Origin: CAUZSM01 sp963582685
Lineage (GTDB): Archaea > Thermoplasmatota > Poseidoniia > Poseidoniales > Thalassarchaeaceae
Length of the DNA: 23,949 bases
Reading direction: 5' to 3'
NCBI GenBank assembly: GCA_963582685.1
Contig: CAUZSM010000013.1
Location: 1 to 23,949, forward strand
Of the stretch, positions 13,088 through 21,026 are shown piece by piece (position 1 is the stretch's first letter; every line of letters starts with the position of its first letter). Both the position numbers and the translations under genes were made by a program. The notes under the pieces are model-generated. The model saw only the letters and a program-made list of their open reading frames with translations, had not been told where the DNA came from and searched no databases.

Positions 13088-15910
13088 ATGGGATTGATGG
13101 AAAACCTTGGCCGTATCGCGGACACTTATGTTCGCGAGAAGGACAGACTCGTTGACCACGAAAAAGAGCGGCGACGAGTTTTCACCGGCCATGCGTTCTG
13201 GCCACATGAGGCAGTACGGGACACAATCATCTTCGCAGCCATTATGGCGGTGCTCAGCTTCTATTCGTGGATTATCCCACCACCACTACACAGCGCAGCC
13301 GACCCGTTCGCACAAGCTGGTTTCGTGTTCCCTGACTGGTATGTTCTATTCTCCTACGGGTACCTTCGCTGGGGCGAATACCTCCCTCAATTCGATATCC
13401 CTGCGGGCCCGATTGGCGATTTCTTCGGCCAGCCAGTCATCGCTTGGAACGCTGGCTGGTGGGGTGCATTCATCACAGGACTACCAGTCGGAATCCTTGC
13501 CCTGCCTCCATTCCTTGGCGGACGGGAAAAGCGTGGTGTCGAGGACCCGTGGTTCGCCACCGCGGGTGCAGTCTACCTTGCCCACGTCTGGTTCATCTCG
13601 GTATTTTCAATCAACATCTTCCTCGAGATCTACTCAAAGAATCGAACGGATTTCTGCACATTGAATCCGCACTATGGCCTGTCGTGTGGCGTGCGTGAGC
13701 CTTGGTTAGCGGAAGTCTTCAATTCAATTCCTTGGGTGTTAACAGGGATTTTCTTGTGGGTGGTCCTGTATTTGGGCATTAGATGGTTCCTTGTGAATTC
13801 CATTGGGGCTAGAACAACTCCAGGAATGGGTAAACAGGTCGCTTTTGGAACCCTGATTATCACCGTTCTTCTTCTCAGCGTGACTTGGCCAGTGTACGAA
13901 GATGGATTCTGGGACATGAAGGGCTTAGGCGCAATGGATGATATCGAGACGCTTGAGGAGTTACGTGGACAGCCATCTGACTCATTGGTATTGATTGAGG
14001 AGGGGGACCAATGGGCGGCCATGGCTGCGCTTTGCCTCACCCATGAAGAGTCAATATCCAATAGCGCGTGGGATAGCAAGCAATTCACCGGTTCAGATGC
14101 AGTAAGCAGAGACGATTACTGCCTACTACCTGCTGAGAATTGGCTCAACTGGGGTATATTCCAACCGACGCAATTCCATATCATCGACTTTTTGGACGCA
14201 AATAATCACCAGCAAGTATCTTCTGGAACGAATGCAGTTGAAGGTGAGTGGCAAGTTGCTGGTAATGCTGACGGCTCCGCCGTAGTCATCAATCAGGCAT
14301 GGACAATGAAAATCGAGGACTTCGGACTTGATTCGGTCTATGTTGATTGGATCTGCGCACATCGCACCTCAGTCCGAGGCGTCGGTGAATCTGATGCTAC
14401 TTTCGTAATCAGTCAGGGCAATGATGTCATTCTTGAGACCTCAACTTGTTCCAGTGGCGCCCTGAAACTGCCTAGCGGCGATTACGAGGTCGCTTACAGC
14501 GTGACCTACACAGATGTCGACGATAGCGTGGATGTATTCGCCTCCAGCAGAGTCTCCGCTTACCAGCCTCTGCTCATCGGAGACGACGGGATTGCGATTG
14601 ACCGCACTGACGCGTTGAATCTCTCCACTGCGGGAATCCCACAGGATGTGGAGGGACTTTCAGCATATATGGTCGAGAACCCGACCTTCCACAAGAATCC
14701 GAAGAGCCTTGATGCAAAACTGATCTACTCGTTGTTCATACCCTGTTTGGGCGTCGGTGCAATCGTCTACATGCTGATGCGAGGCATGGCGAGAGGATAC
14801 GAGTATGAGATGAACAAGTGCTACGGCTGCGACCTCTGTGATGATGCGTGTCCAGTGAGACTGTTCAATGCTGGTGACAAACTGAATATCATTTACAATA
14901 CGTGGAATAACGAACACGACGGGGTTCCGATGTACTCCTGTCTGACCTGTTCTGCTTGTACAAACGCCTGTCCACAGTTGGTTGACTACGACTCCTATGT
15001 TGACATTCGACGCAGTCTGGTCGTCGGTGGCCCACCTGCCGCCAATATACCTCACACCGTGCTGCAGGCAGTTCTAGCAGCGGAGGCAGAGGAAAGTTCG
15101 GATGAGCAGTTTATCTCGATAGACGAATACCCAATCAGCAGCAACATCGGCTACTACCCCGGATGCGTGGACTATTTCGACCAAGAAATGGTATTCAGTC
15201 ACGTGAATGAGGGCGAGATGAATCTTGGCGACTCCACCACCGCTGCATTCACTCTTTTCGAGGAGATGGACGTCGATGTAGCATATCTCGGGCGCGACTT
15301 CCTCAAATGCTGCGGCCACGACCAGAAGTGGCAGGGCATGACCGAGGTCTTTGAGAAATTGAAGGCTTACAACCAGAAGAAGATACTCGATAGCGGAATA
15401 GACACACTGGTCAGCAGTTGCGCAGAGTGCTTTCACACCTTCGCCCGCGATTATGAATTGGAAGGAATCAAGGTCATGCACACCACCGAATTCCTACAGG
15501 AAAATGGATTCGATATGGAATTGAAGACTGAGGAGGATGTGACTGTCACCTACCACGACCCATGTCGTCTTGGACGACAGATGAACATCTACGAAGGACC
15601 CAGAGACCTTGTCAAGGCTGTTGACGGAGTCAAGATGGTCGAGATGGAACACAACAAGGAAGATGCGTTGTGCTGTGGTGTCTCCAGCATGATGTCGTGC
15701 AACGAGAACAGTCGTGGGTTGCGTATACAGCGCTTCGAGGAGGTTAGGGCTACGGGAGCTGATATCATGCTGACATCGTGCCCCAAGTGCGTCACCCACT
15801 TTGAATGCCTCAAGTTTGAGGGTGACCCTCGACATGACTTCGAAATACTGGATGTGGTCTCTTTCTTGGCCCGTCAGGTCGAGGCAAAGACGAGGACTGT
15901 TGATGACTAG
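13088..15910 (+). CDS. Fusion: cytochrome b subunit IV + ectodomain + HdrD/GlpC-like Fe-S oxidoreductase
   Basis: A protein of 940 residues with three parts. Residues about 40-180 are the cytochrome b C-terminal half: helices at 45-63, 119-140 and 156-180, with ADPFA and the Qo motif PDWY (82-85; PEWY in b6f). Helices at 213-236 and 250-268 then lead to an extracytoplasmic domain (about 270-543) with four cysteines (316, 345, 423, 454). A sixth helix (about 545-565) returns to a basic stretch. The cytoplasmic part has two CxxCxxCxxxCP [4Fe-4S] motifs (from C578 and C618) and two complete CCG domains: C693/CCG 741/CAEC 778 and C826/CCG 862/CPKC 898, as in HdrB/HdrD, GlpC and related enzymes with non-cubane clusters. 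It may link quinol oxidation or reduction to a cytoplasmic disulfide or ferredoxin. GAGGTGA precedes the ATG. The reading frame is continuous and I see no sign of an assembly join. Confidence 0.93.
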   Translation: MGLMENLGRIADTYVREKDRLVDHEKERRRVFTGHAFWPHEAVRDTIIFAAIMAVLSFYSWIIPPPLHSAADPFAQAGFVFPDWYVLFSYGYLRWGEYLPQFDIPAGPIGDFFGQPVIAWNAGWWGAFITGLPVGILALPPFLGGREKRGVEDPWFATAGAVYLAHVWFISVFSINIFLEIYSKNRTDFCTLNPHYGLSCGVREPWLAEVFNSIPWVLTGIFLWVVLYLGIRWFLVNSIGARTTPGMGKQVAFGTLIITVLLLSVTWPVYEDGFWDMKGLGAMDDIETLEELRGQPSDSLVLIEEGDQWAAMAALCLTHEESISNSAWDSKQFTGSDAVSRDDYCLLPAENWLNWGIFQPTQFHIIDFLDANNHQQVSSGTNAVEGEWQVAGNADGSAVVINQAWTMKIEDFGLDSVYVDWICAHRTSVRGVGESDATFVISQGNDVILETSTCSSGALKLPSGDYEVAYSVTYTDVDDSVDVFASSRVSAYQPLLIGDDGIAIDRTDALNLSTAGIPQDVEGLSAYMVENPTFHKNPKSLDAKLIYSLFIPCLGVGAIVYMLMRGMARGYEYEMNKCYGCDLCDDACPVRLFNAGDKLNIIYNTWNNEHDGVPMYSCLTCSACTNACPQLVDYDSYVDIRRSLVVGGPPAANIPHTVLQAVLAAEAEESSDEQFISIDEYPISSNIGYYPGCVDYFDQEMVFSHVNEGEMNLGDSTTAAFTLFEEMDVDVAYLGRDFLKCCGHDQKWQGMTEVFEKLKAYNQKKILDSGIDTLVSSCAECFHTFARDYELEGIKVMHTTEFLQENGFDMELKTEEDVTVTYHDPCRLGRQMNIYEGPRDLVKAVDGVKMVEMEHNKEDALCCGVSSMMSCNENSRGLRIQRFEEVRATGADIMLTSCPKCVTHFECLKFEGDPRHDFEILDVVSFLARQVEAKTRTVDD

Positions 15911-16235
15911 TCGGGAGGAGATGGAGACGCGCCGCGCCGCGCAAGCCATACGCATCCGTCTATCGCTAAATGAGATGCGCACTGGTCAACGCGAGAAAGT
16001 GAAAGGCGGACCAGGAACTGTTGCCTTTGTCAAGGAGGAGTTGTGCATCGGCTGCGACCAATGTACCATCGTGTGCGATGACGATGCCATCGAGTTGTAT
16101 GACACACCACTTGCAAGCCCGATAATGAAAGTAGACGTTAATCGTAAGGCGAAGATTCTACGAGAGCCATGCACCGGGTGCAGGCTGTGCGTTCTAGCCT
16201 GCCCAACTGATGCAATCACCATGATTGACAGGTGA
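15903..16235 (+). CDS. 2[4Fe-4S] ferredoxin-type protein
   Basis: A protein of 110 residues with two cluster motifs: CIGCDQCTIVC (48-58) and CTGCRLCVLACP (90-101). The first lacks the usual proline after its last cysteine and is followed by DDDAIE. About 25 residues separate the motifs. The N-terminal 40 residues are basic and helical. It is a likely soluble electron carrier or a peripheral subunit docking to the HdrD-like part of the preceding protein. The ATG at 15903 overlaps the previous stop by 8 bases, which suggests coupling; an in-frame ATG at 15921 is possible but sits too close to GGGAGGAG. Upstream in-frame codons lie inside the preceding gene and are not used. Confidence 0.9.
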   Translation: MTSREEMETRRAAQAIRIRLSLNEMRTGQREKVKGGPGTVAFVKEELCIGCDQCTIVCDDDAIELYDTPLASPIMKVDVNRKAKILREPCTGCRLCVLACPTDAITMIDR

Positions 16236-16275
16236 ACCAATACGTTGAAGCGAAGGGCACGAGGAGTTGAGGGAC

Positions 16276-16584
16276 ATGAGTGAAGGGAAGGCAGACCCGG
16301 TGCGCTTCGGAGCGGAATTCGGTCCCGAGAGTGTGACTGGAAGCACTACTGGCGTCTCACTTTCAACATTCAAACGCCTAGTTTGGATTTCCAATATCGG
16401 TGGGCTATGCCTACTTGCAGTAGCCCTTGAGATGATTATCAAGTACAATATGTTCTGGTGGGGACTAGCCGCCGCCATTGCTGGAGTAATCGTCGCTCTA
16501 TTCCCATCAAATTACGAAATCGTCGGCATGGATGAAGTTCCGGATATGGCCGAAGAGTCGAAGGACTCCACCACCGAAGATTAG
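16276..16584 (+). CDS. Small two-helix membrane protein, end of the respiratory operon
   Basis: A protein of 102 residues, not recognised. A polar N-terminus (about 1-30) is followed by two hydrophobic helices (about 35-56, LVWISNIGGLCLLAVALEMII, and 61-78, MFWWGLAAAIAGVIVALF) and an acidic tail (MDEVPDMAEESKDSTTED). The hairpin form resembles small accessory subunits of respiratory complexes, but no family can be named. I start at the ATG with GAGGAGTTGAGG just ahead, rather than the TTG 9 bases upstream. It follows the ferredoxin by 40 bases on the same strand. Confidence 0.75.
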   Translation: MSEGKADPVRFGAEFGPESVTGSTTGVSLSTFKRLVWISNIGGLCLLAVALEMIIKYNMFWWGLAAAIAGVIVALFPSNYEIVGMDEVPDMAEESKDSTTED

Positions 16585-16586
16585 CC

Positions 16587-17042
16587 ATGGGCCGGTGTGC
16601 TGTCGATACCCCGTTGGGCAGAATGGTGCTGACCGCCTCTGCGCAGGGCCTTACCCGCATCGAATGGTCGAATGAGCAGGTTCGTCCGACGAGCAACCCT
16701 CATCTGGACAATGCAACTGCATGGGTTGAGGGCTACTTCATTGGGGATCCCCTGCCAACACCAACCCTCGATGGGGCGGCGCTTACCAAATTCCAATTCA
16801 GAGTCTGTACTACTTTGATTGAGCACGCTCCATACGGCAAAACCACGACTTATGGCGACCTTGCGCGTGCTTCAAAATCCCCCGGTGCGAGCAGAGCAGT
16901 AGGCTCTGTGATGGCGCGGCAGCCTTGGCCACTATTGGTGCCATGCCACCGGGTTTTGAAGTCGGACGGGGGGCTGGGGAATTATTCTGCAGCCGACGGT
17001 GCAATCACCAAAAAATGGCTGCTGGAACATGAAAGTCAGTGA
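16587..17042 (+). CDS. ogt: Methylated-DNA-[protein]-cysteine S-methyltransferase
   Basis: Suicide DNA-repair protein of 151 residues that transfers the alkyl group from O6-alkylguanine to its own cysteine. The active-site motif is PCHRV with C120 as acceptor. Upstream family motifs are present: YGKTTTYGDLA (83-93, the helix-turn-helix entry) and SRAVGSVMA (102-110, with the arginine finger). The N-terminal domain (1-60) is short. It begins 2 bases after the preceding gene, so it is carried on the respiratory operon transcript, but no functional link is implied. It ends 4 bases from the convergent gshA stop. Confidence 0.93.
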   Translation: MGRCAVDTPLGRMVLTASAQGLTRIEWSNEQVRPTSNPHLDNATAWVEGYFIGDPLPTPTLDGAALTKFQFRVCTTLIEHAPYGKTTTYGDLARASKSPGASRAVGSVMARQPWPLLVPCHRVLKSDGGLGNYSAADGAITKKWLLEHESQ

Positions 17043-17046
17043 AAAC

Positions 17047-18252
17047 TCACTTCACTGACTGCGCCTCGGTACCCATACCCAACATGGCTAATTCAGCGAC
17101 CAGCATATGCCAACTGGATATTCGCGAGGTAAAAGTTGCTTCTTCCATATCACGATGTGCAATGAAAGTCGAAGAAGGAGAGTTCAGATTGGACATCTCA
17201 CCCTTCTTCGCATTGGCGCGATAGAACCAAGCCAGCGCCTTGCCATTTGCACAATATGCTACCGGCTCGACAACCATGTCATTCCATGACAACGAAGATG
17301 GAATTCCTTCCTGTAGCAGGAAATCTTCAGCCGTCATTCCGCCCTTGCCATAACTGAGACGCTTCATCTTACGATTGGACAACTCGAGCAAATCCTGTCC
17401 AGAGGTGATTTCTAGAATGCCTAGTCCATAGGTGCCTGCATCATTCTTGACGAATAGTGTAGGCTGCCCGGTGATTCCATACTCGTCGTACTTCTCTTGC
17501 AGGTGCTTGAGGAACTCATCGACTTCGGCGGCGAGCAAGATGCGGCAGGTGTCCTTCTCAAGGCACTTGTCTTCTGAAACAAACCAATGGGTGCCAAGCA
17601 GCCACGGGTCGACGTCGAGTATTGCTGCAATCTCATCAATGAAAGGCTGCACTGCGCGGAAGTGGTCAGACTTGCGCCGTCGGTGCCAACCCATCTCCAC
17701 AGGCGGTAGAATAGGTACTCCGAGGTCAGGTAACGCGGCTTCGGTCAAGTCATTGTTGAGCAGGACCAAATCGGGTGTCGCTCCAGCCACATCAATGCCA
17801 TCTTCGATTGTTGTCTCGTGCAAACTCAGTGAGCCATTCAGCCCCTCGACGGAATCAATACCATTGAGTTCAGGGTTTCCGACGGTGATAGCATAACCTT
17901 GCTCGCTGAGCAAACGCACCAATGTTCTGAGATTCTCCACATAGCCTGCATTTCGCGTATGTGATTCAGGATAGATGTGGATGTGGTGGATATCGCCATG
18001 CGCGCGGATAGCATCGGAAAGGTGCTCGCCCAATCGGTCAGCGTCGGATGCATCAAGGTTGTTGAATCCGGCAGGATATTGATTTGCATCTACTACGGCC
18101 ACCTTCCAATTTGCATCTCGCACATCCACTGACCCGTACACTGGAACTGCAATACCAGCGCGCTTTTCTGCGAACCAATCGGATATTTCCTGCTGATGAG
18201 AATCAATACGCGATTGCAGCGCAGAGAGCAGGTCCGGCCCTTGGTATTCCAT
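17047..18252 (-). CDS. gshA: Glutamate-cysteine ligase, GshA family of the Acidithiobacillus type
   Basis: A protein of 401 residues. The stretch GSVDVRDANWKVAVVDAN with YPAGFNNL (about 40-66) is the signature of the GshA family (about 400-430 residues) that ligates glutamate and cysteine to gamma-glutamylcysteine, the first step of glutathione synthesis. A later GTYGLGILEI (about 285) and KMKRLSYGKGG fit the ATP-grasp-like core. No gshB is visible in the window, so the product could be gamma-glutamylcysteine itself, as in haloarchaea. Its ATG overlaps the asnB stop as TAATG, so the two are translationally coupled. The family call is made from memory of the motif pattern. The exact substrate is uncertain. 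Confidence 0.8.
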   Translation of the reverse strand: MEYQGPDLLSALQSRIDSHQQEISDWFAEKRAGIAVPVYGSVDVRDANWKVAVVDANQYPAGFNNLDASDADRLGEHLSDAIRAHGDIHHIHIYPESHTRNAGYVENLRTLVRLLSEQGYAITVGNPELNGIDSVEGLNGSLSLHETTIEDGIDVAGATPDLVLLNNDLTEAALPDLGVPILPPVEMGWHRRRKSDHFRAVQPFIDEIAAILDVDPWLLGTHWFVSEDKCLEKDTCRILLAAEVDEFLKHLQEKYDEYGITGQPTLFVKNDAGTYGLGILEITSGQDLLELSNRKMKRLSYGKGGMTAEDFLLQEGIPSSLSWNDMVVEPVAYCANGKALAWFYRANAKKGEMSNLNSPSSTFIAHRDMEEATFTSRISSWHMLVAELAMLGMGTEAQSVK

Positions 18253-20135
18253 TACTCAACATCCTCCAGAAGTTCCATTAGGTCTTTGCCGTGACGGCCA
18301 ACGCCTCCGTCAACCAAATGAAGCGAACGGAATAGTCGCAGTCCAATTGAGATGTCCGGCTGAGACTTCAACATCGGCTCAAGGGTTGGGATGTCGCTGG
18401 CGTATTCAACAGCGTGTCCTGAGAGTTCGTTCAGTAAATCATCGATCATCGTAGGTGATGTCGCGCGGCCAGCAGCCATCTTTGGTCGCTGCACGATGGA
18501 TTTCGGCAGTGCTGTCAGGTTGGCTGCCGCTCGTAGAGCTATCTTCTCACGCGGCTGGTCTACCCTCAGATGGATCGGCAATCGGTGAGATGCTTCACGA
18601 TGTGAGGTGCCAAGGAAAGGCACTCGCACCTCCAATCCATGTGCCATTGAGTGCCTATCGACCAGCCGTAACTGGAAATTAGTCAGCTGCCCATGGTCCA
18701 ATTCGTATTGCAGAGTAGTGTGCAGGTCTGCGAATACCTCGTCAGGGATGTGGGATGAGCCGGTCCAGGGTTGGGCTGGACCGGTGGGGCCAACATCTGC
18801 TCCTTCAAGCAATGCTTGTGCCGCGGGGTGGTCAACCGACTGCAATCGTGAGCGGATGAGGTTTCGATGTTCAGCCAGATTCTGGTAGCGTGGGTAGCCG
18901 CCGTGCAATTCATCTGCCCCTTGACCACATAGCCCCACGGTCACGTCTTCTGCCATTCGCGCGAATAGTGGTTGGAAAAACAGCACCGTCAAATCGAGGT
19001 CCTCACCAAACCATGACAGGTCGGGAAGAGCCTTCCAGAACGAGTCAGCAGCCAAAATGTGTTGATGATGTGGTATGTCGAGGGTGCTTGCAACCTCCTC
19101 AGCCGCTAACCAATCGGGATTATCCTCAGATTCTGCCACTGTCCAGCATTCTGGCAATGGTTTGCCAGCCATCTCTGACGCTTTGTGTGCGAGGGCGGCA
19201 ACCATGCTGGAGTCAAGGCCTCCCGAGAGCACTATTCCGACCGGAACATCGGACATCAAGCGGTCGGCAAGCGAGGAGGTGAGGCTTGCCAGCAATTCCG
19301 ACGCTTCAGCCTCGGAATCCCAATGCGATGAAGGTCGTACTTCATCACGGCTATATCGCGCAACGCCAGTCAACACAGCGCGACCATCAGAGTCGAATCG
19401 CCAAGTCTCGACCGTCCCGGGCCGTACTTGCCCCACACCGGCAAACAATGTCGTATCGTCCAATGGATATTCGAAGGCTAATCGTGCTACTAAGGCTGCT
19501 TCATCAAGCACTGGAGTATACTCTGGATGAGCGCAGAATGCTTTGGCCTCGCTGGCGAATAACAGGGCCCCTGAGTCAGTTATCGTACGCAGAAGCGGTT
19601 TGACACCCAAAGGGTCACGCGACAGTACCAACTCCTGATTGCGAGCATCCCATAGGGCGAATCCCCAAATGCCGTCCAACCTCGAAATCCACTCCACATG
19701 ACGTTCGGCAGGATTCCCTGACTCACCATGCCCTGCGCTCGCCCTGACCCATCCTACCATACTGGATGATTGCAGAGGCTGAGGCACTTCCAAGGCAGCG
19801 CTGATGGTAGCGGCATGTGCAGCCAAGATGGCTTCGGCATCTCCTGAAGTTCGCCACGGGTAGGACGGCTGCTCAGTGCGAATCGAGGAAAAATTGTAGA
19901 TTTCTCCATTCTGAATCAGGGTACAGCCGTGGTCAGAATGAATCGGCTGGTTGGAGCCGGCTATATCTACGATGGAAAGTCGGGAATGTCCAAAGCCGAT
20001 GCTGACGTCATTCGATGCCGATGCTGACCATGAACGGCAGCCATCTGGACCGCGGTGAGAAAGGCTGGCTGCCATAGCCGAAGCGATGCCACCTGCATCC
20101 GACTCCGAGCCCAGCAGACCTGTGATACCACACAT
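18252..20135 (-). CDS. asnB: Asparagine synthetase, glutamine-hydrolysing (AsnB type)
   Basis: A protein of 627 residues. The N-terminal class II glutaminase begins MCGITG, where Cys2 becomes the nucleophile once Met is removed, so the start must be this ATG; AAGGTG lies upstream. HRGPDG (about 27-32) and NGEIYNF are further glutaminase marks. The synthetase domain carries the ATP-pyrophosphatase loop SGGLDSS (about 304-310) and later GQGADELHGGYPRY. It makes asparagine from aspartate with glutamine nitrogen. A segment of about 30 residues around 115-145 looks like an insertion within the glutaminase domain. It is coupled to gshA by TAATG, so an alternative amidation role in a joint pathway is possible but unproven. 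Confidence 0.92.
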   Translation of the reverse strand: MCGITGLLGSESDAGGIASAMAASLSHRGPDGCRSWSASASNDVSIGFGHSRLSIVDIAGSNQPIHSDHGCTLIQNGEIYNFSSIRTEQPSYPWRTSGDAEAILAAHAATISAALEVPQPLQSSSMVGWVRASAGHGESGNPAERHVEWISRLDGIWGFALWDARNQELVLSRDPLGVKPLLRTITDSGALLFASEAKAFCAHPEYTPVLDEAALVARLAFEYPLDDTTLFAGVGQVRPGTVETWRFDSDGRAVLTGVARYSRDEVRPSSHWDSEAEASELLASLTSSLADRLMSDVPVGIVLSGGLDSSMVAALAHKASEMAGKPLPECWTVAESEDNPDWLAAEEVASTLDIPHHQHILAADSFWKALPDLSWFGEDLDLTVLFFQPLFARMAEDVTVGLCGQGADELHGGYPRYQNLAEHRNLIRSRLQSVDHPAAQALLEGADVGPTGPAQPWTGSSHIPDEVFADLHTTLQYELDHGQLTNFQLRLVDRHSMAHGLEVRVPFLGTSHREASHRLPIHLRVDQPREKIALRAAANLTALPKSIVQRPKMAAGRATSPTMIDDLLNELSGHAVEYASDIPTLEPMLKSQPDISIGLRLFRSLHLVDGGVGRHGKDLMELLEDVE

Positions 20136-20203
20136 CGGTGACACCTTCTGCCCCGCTCATATCAACCCGATGTCGCAAAGCCCTGACGACAAGTAGTGCG
20201 GAT

Positions 20204-20317
20204 TCACCAGAACATGACGCCGATAATCAACAGTGCAATCATCGATGCAACATAGACGAAGACGTAGGTGCCCTGAGACGGGGCGTCATCGGTCAATGGT
20301 CCTGTATCCTCATCCAT
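20204..20317 (-). CDS. 37-residue single-helix membrane peptide
   Basis: A small gene found by reading the minus strand: MDEDTGPLTDDAPSQGTYVF, then VYVASMIALLIIGVMFW and a TGA stop. An acidic N-terminus precedes one membrane helix that ends at the stop. GGTGAG lies 7 bases before the ATG, a strong site for this genome. The P-x-QGT before a single helix recalls the tiny subunit IIa of ba3-type heme-copper oxidases (P-x-GT and one helix), but this is a weak comparison. It lies between the kinase-like gene and asnB on the same strand. Confidence 0.6.
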   Translation of the reverse strand: MDEDTGPLTDDAPSQGTYVFVYVASMIALLIIGVMFW

Positions 20318-20380
20318 GGTGACGCTCACCTGTGGGCACTTTGTAAATCTAGCGAGGCACCTTGTTCACTGTATGCACAA

Positions 20381-21022
20381 TCAAAGGAAGGGCAGCAGCA
20401 AGATAGTTGCAGCCAACGGTATCAGTAACATCGTGGCATTGTCATCAATCCACTTCAGTTTCGGCCACTCGGCTGCAACCGTCAGTGGTGGCATGATGAA
20501 GCAGAGCCATAGCGGTGTGCCGACCAGATACCAACAGCAAATCCAAACCGCGAACACGACTGCTGTTCCTCCTGCAGCAACATGCTTCGCCTGCATTCTT
20601 GCCCTGCGCATCTCACCCAATGCAGGGTCACCGAAGGCAAGTGAGGCGATCAGTGGGTAACCAAGCCATCCGTGGGCAACACCTTGTGGATGATGGGGCT
20701 CGAGGACAATCATGGTGATTACTACCGATATCACACCCCAGAACAGTGCGCTGACCTGATGAGCCTCGTATTCCCTTTGCCCAATCACCGTGATGCCATA
20801 TTTGAGACGGAACGCTTCCACAGCGGCATAAATCAATCCGACCAATGCAGCAAATTGGGTAGCATTGTCGAGGTGTAGAATATCTGCAACCTGCTGTCCG
20901 TACTCGTAGTATATCCAGGCAATCAGGGCTATACTGATATGAATTACTCTGCGGAACCAGTGACCGTATGAGCCGCCTACGCTGTGCTTGGTGTGGTCTG
21001 GTTCATATTCGATTTCCGCCAT
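20381..21022 (-). CDS. Dolichol/phytol/diacylglycerol kinase-like membrane protein (SEC59/DGK1/VTE5 group)
   Basis: A protein of 213 residues with about six to seven membrane helices. Family-like marks are RRVIHI (24-29) in the first segment, GDPALGEMRR (131-140) where the family has GDP-x-A followed by a basic run, and AEWPKLKWIDDN (184-195), matching the late E...xDDN motif. Members use CTP to phosphorylate lipid alcohols such as dolichol, phytol or diacylglycerol; in archaea the likely substrate is a polyprenol, geranylgeraniol or an ether lipid. The ATG at 21022 lies just after the MeaB stop with GGGATTGA ahead; an ATG 18 bases upstream would overlap MeaB. The substrate cannot be predicted. 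Confidence 0.7.
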   Translation of the reverse strand: MAEIEYEPDHTKHSVGGSYGHWFRRVIHISIALIAWIYYEYGQQVADILHLDNATQFAALVGLIYAAVEAFRLKYGITVIGQREYEAHQVSALFWGVISVVITMIVLEPHHPQGVAHGWLGYPLIASLAFGDPALGEMRRARMQAKHVAAGGTAVVFAVWICCWYLVGTPLWLCFIMPPLTVAAEWPKLKWIDDNATMLLIPLAATILLLPFL

Positions 21023-21026
21023 TGCA

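Noticed and set aside
15801..15902. Upstream extension of the ferredoxin gene
   Set aside because: It lies wholly inside the end of the Hdr-fusion gene in another frame. The ATG at 15903 gives a normal dicluster ferredoxin.
15494..15982. 162-codon minus-strand open frame opposite the CCG domains
   Set aside because: It is a shadow of the well-supported plus-strand gene, with no family resemblance and no start signal.
20136..20144. GTG start three codons upstream of asparagine synthetase
   Set aside because: Class II glutaminases need Cys right after the initiator Met. Starting upstream would bury the nucleophile, and AAGGTG is well placed for the ATG at 20135.
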